This document shows, piece by piece, positions 5,579 through 6,321 of a stretch of 6,321 nt of DNA. Source of the DNA: Hyphomicrobiales bacterium (lineage in GTDB: Bacteria; Pseudomonadota; Alphaproteobacteria; Rhizobiales; Hyphomicrobiaceae); assembly GCA_017304275.1 (NCBI GenBank), contig JAFKKW010000114.1, forward strand, positions 1 to 6,321, written 5' to 3'. The notes below the pieces were generated by a model that worked only from the letters and a program-made list of their open reading frames with translations, was not told the origin of the DNA and did no database searches. Made by a program: the position numbers and the translations under genes. Each line of letters opens with the position of its first letter. Positions within the stretch are counted from its first letter, which is position 1.

Positions 5579-6067
5579 ATGGCAAGCAACATTCAGGTGT
5601 CCAAGCCGGCGAATGGCCCTCAGCGCGTGCCGGATGTTTTCGATGCCCTGCATGGCGAGATGGATCGGTTGTTCCGCTCGTTCGAACGAAACTGGCCGCA
5701 ATTTCCGAGCCTCGTGCGCAGCGGTCGGGACCCGGATGTCCCCAGTCTCGACGTGCGCGAGAACGAGAATTCGATCACCATCGAAGCGGATCTTCCGGGT
5801 ATGGATGAGAAGGACGTATCGGTGACGCTCGCCAATGGCGTCTTGACCATCAAGGGCGAGCGCAGAAACGAGCGCGAAGACAAGAACGAGAATTATCATC
5901 TGAGCGAGCGCAGCTTCGGCAGCTTCGCACGCTCGCTCCGGCTGCCCGACACCATCGACGACGACAAGGTCGAGGCGCGCTTCGACAAGGGAGTGTTGAC
6001 GGTGATCGCGGCGAAGAAGCCCGAAGCGGTGAAGGCAGAGAAGAAGATCGAGGTAAAGAAGGCCTAG
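5579..6067 (+). CDS. Hsp20/alpha-crystallin small heat-shock protein
   Basis: Small heat-shock proteins are ATP-independent holdases that bind unfolding proteins in the cytoplasm and pass them to DnaK/ClpB. The 162-residue product has an N-terminal arm (1-52) with FDALHGEMDRLFRSF, then an alpha-crystallin domain at about 55-148. Diagnostic parts are SITIEADLPGMDEKDVSVTL (65-84), NGVLTIKGER (86-95), the RSFGSFARSLRLP strand region (111-123) and the FDKGVLTVIAAKK block (135-147) with the conserved GVL. The lysine-rich tail (149-162) contains IEV at 157-159, the I-X-I/V motif that docks between dimers. An in-frame ATG at 5483 is rejected because AGGAG (5567-5571) sits 7 nt before the ATG at 5579 and the family N-terminus begins there. 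A FNR-like palindrome and a leader hairpin precede the gene, suggesting its own promoter. A 12-bp palindrome, AGGCCTAGGCCT (6060-6071), spans the stop codon. Confidence 0.95.
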   Translation: MASNIQVSKPANGPQRVPDVFDALHGEMDRLFRSFERNWPQFPSLVRSGRDPDVPSLDVRENENSITIEADLPGMDEKDVSVTLANGVLTIKGERRNEREDKNENYHLSERSFGSFARSLRLPDTIDDDKVEARFDKGVLTVIAAKKPEAVKAEKKIEVKKA

Positions 6068-6081
6068 GCCTGATCCCTCGT

Positions 6082-6114
6082 GAGGTCGTGGCGGCCGGGA
6101 ACTGCCACGGCCTC
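6082..6114 (+). terminator. Terminator-like hairpin after hsp20
   Basis: Arms of 11 bases (6082-6092 and 6104-6114) pair with one G-U around an 11-base loop, 14 nt past the hsp20 stop. The bases after it (CGTTTCATT) are modestly T-rich, so it is a plausible but imperfect intrinsic terminator. It lies between two converging genes and could also block read-through from the right. Confidence 0.65.
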
Positions 6115-6119
6115 GTTTC

Positions 6120-6143
6120 ATTCAGGCTGGATATTCAGGCTGG
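6120..6143. repeat. 11-bp direct repeat at a 13-bp period
   Basis: ATTCAGGCTGG occurs at 6120-6130 and again at 6133-6143. The second copy contains the stop codon of the minus-strand gene, so the repeat places a second TGA 13 bp downstream in another frame. It looks like a small tandem duplication. Confidence 0.8.
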
Positions 6144-6321
6144 CGTATCGTTCTTTTTCTCGGTGCTGGGCTGCGGAGCGGATGCGGATCCCGAAAGCGC
6201 CGAGATCCGTTGGCGGTATGCCTCTGCGTCGCCGTAATCCACGAACTCCCGATAGTATTGGTGTGCGCCGGCCGTGCGGCGTGCATGCTTGATCGGACAC
6301 CAGTAGACTTCCGTGCGCGAG
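6135..6321 (-). CDS. C-terminal fragment of an unrecognised protein (runs off right edge)
   Basis: The minus-strand frame entering from the right edge encodes 61 residues before a TGA at 6135-6137. It reads EVYWCPIKHARRTAGAHQYY, then REFVDYGDAEAYRQRISAL, followed by a low-complexity Ser/Pro/Lys tail. The first 40 residues have the composition of a folded, soluble domain end, including a Cys-Pro-x-Lys-His motif that could bind a metal or be a conserved core turn. I do not recognise the family and name no function. Alternative frames here give arginine-rich products typical of GC-rich shadow reading. The gene converges on hsp20. Confidence 0.6.
   Translation of the reverse strand, partial: SRTEVYWCPIKHARRTAGAHQYYREFVDYGDAEAYRQRISALSGSASAPQPSTEKKNDTPA

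Noticed and set aside
4331..6121. Long minus-strand frame continuing upstream of pqqC for nearly 600 codons
   Set aside because: It is antisense to the kinase and hsp20 genes, has no family character before the PqqC start, and is rich in Arg/His/Pro, as expected for the shadow of GC-rich coding sequence.

Overview
This GC-rich window looks like a chromosomal segment of an alphaproteobacterium, probably of the Rhizobiales/Hyphomicrobiales. The evidence is an imuA-imuB mutagenesis pair behind an alphaproteobacterial LexA box (GTTC-N7-GTTC), PQQ-cofactor genes typical of methylotrophs and other users of periplasmic quinoprotein dehydrogenases, FNR/FixK-like palindromes, and the pyrimidine/purine-rich intergenic repeats common in this group. 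The genus cannot be fixed from the sequence alone.

Layout, left to right. (1) 1-1523, minus strand: an SOS operon. A promoter carries a LexA box in its -35/-10 spacer and is followed by imuA and the N-terminal part of imuB, which runs off the left edge. The two genes overlap by 143 bp, and the overlap holds a 24-bp tandem repeat translated in both frames. (2) 1545-1984, minus: a small signal-peptide protein of unknown function followed by a terminator-like hairpin. (3) 2122-4330, minus: pqqE and, upstream of it, pqqC. They are separated by 280 bp that hold a cluster of palindromic repeats, and pqqD is absent from its usual place; pqqA and pqqB are also not in the window. (4) 4331-4489: a divergent intergenic region with an FNR/FixK-like box about midway between the two start codons. 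(5) 4490-6067, plus: a PfkB-family sugar kinase and then a small heat-shock protein (Hsp20). The 153-bp gap before hsp20 holds a perfect FNR-like palindrome and a strong hairpin just before the ribosome binding site. (6) 6082-6114: a hairpin between converging genes, followed by the C-terminal end of an unrecognised minus-strand protein cut by the right edge.

How the genes work together. ImuA and ImuB are accessory factors for DnaE2-type translesion synthesis and are induced by DNA damage. PqqC and PqqE catalyse the last and first committed steps of PQQ synthesis and need partners encoded elsewhere. The kinase and Hsp20, with FNR-like sites upstream of both, may belong to an oxygen-limitation or stress response; this last point is inference. 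I did not find a clearly new multi-gene system. The most unusual features are the repeat-expanded imuA/imuB overlap, the pqqC-repeat-pqqE arrangement without pqqD, and the paired regulatory palindromes before kinase and hsp20.
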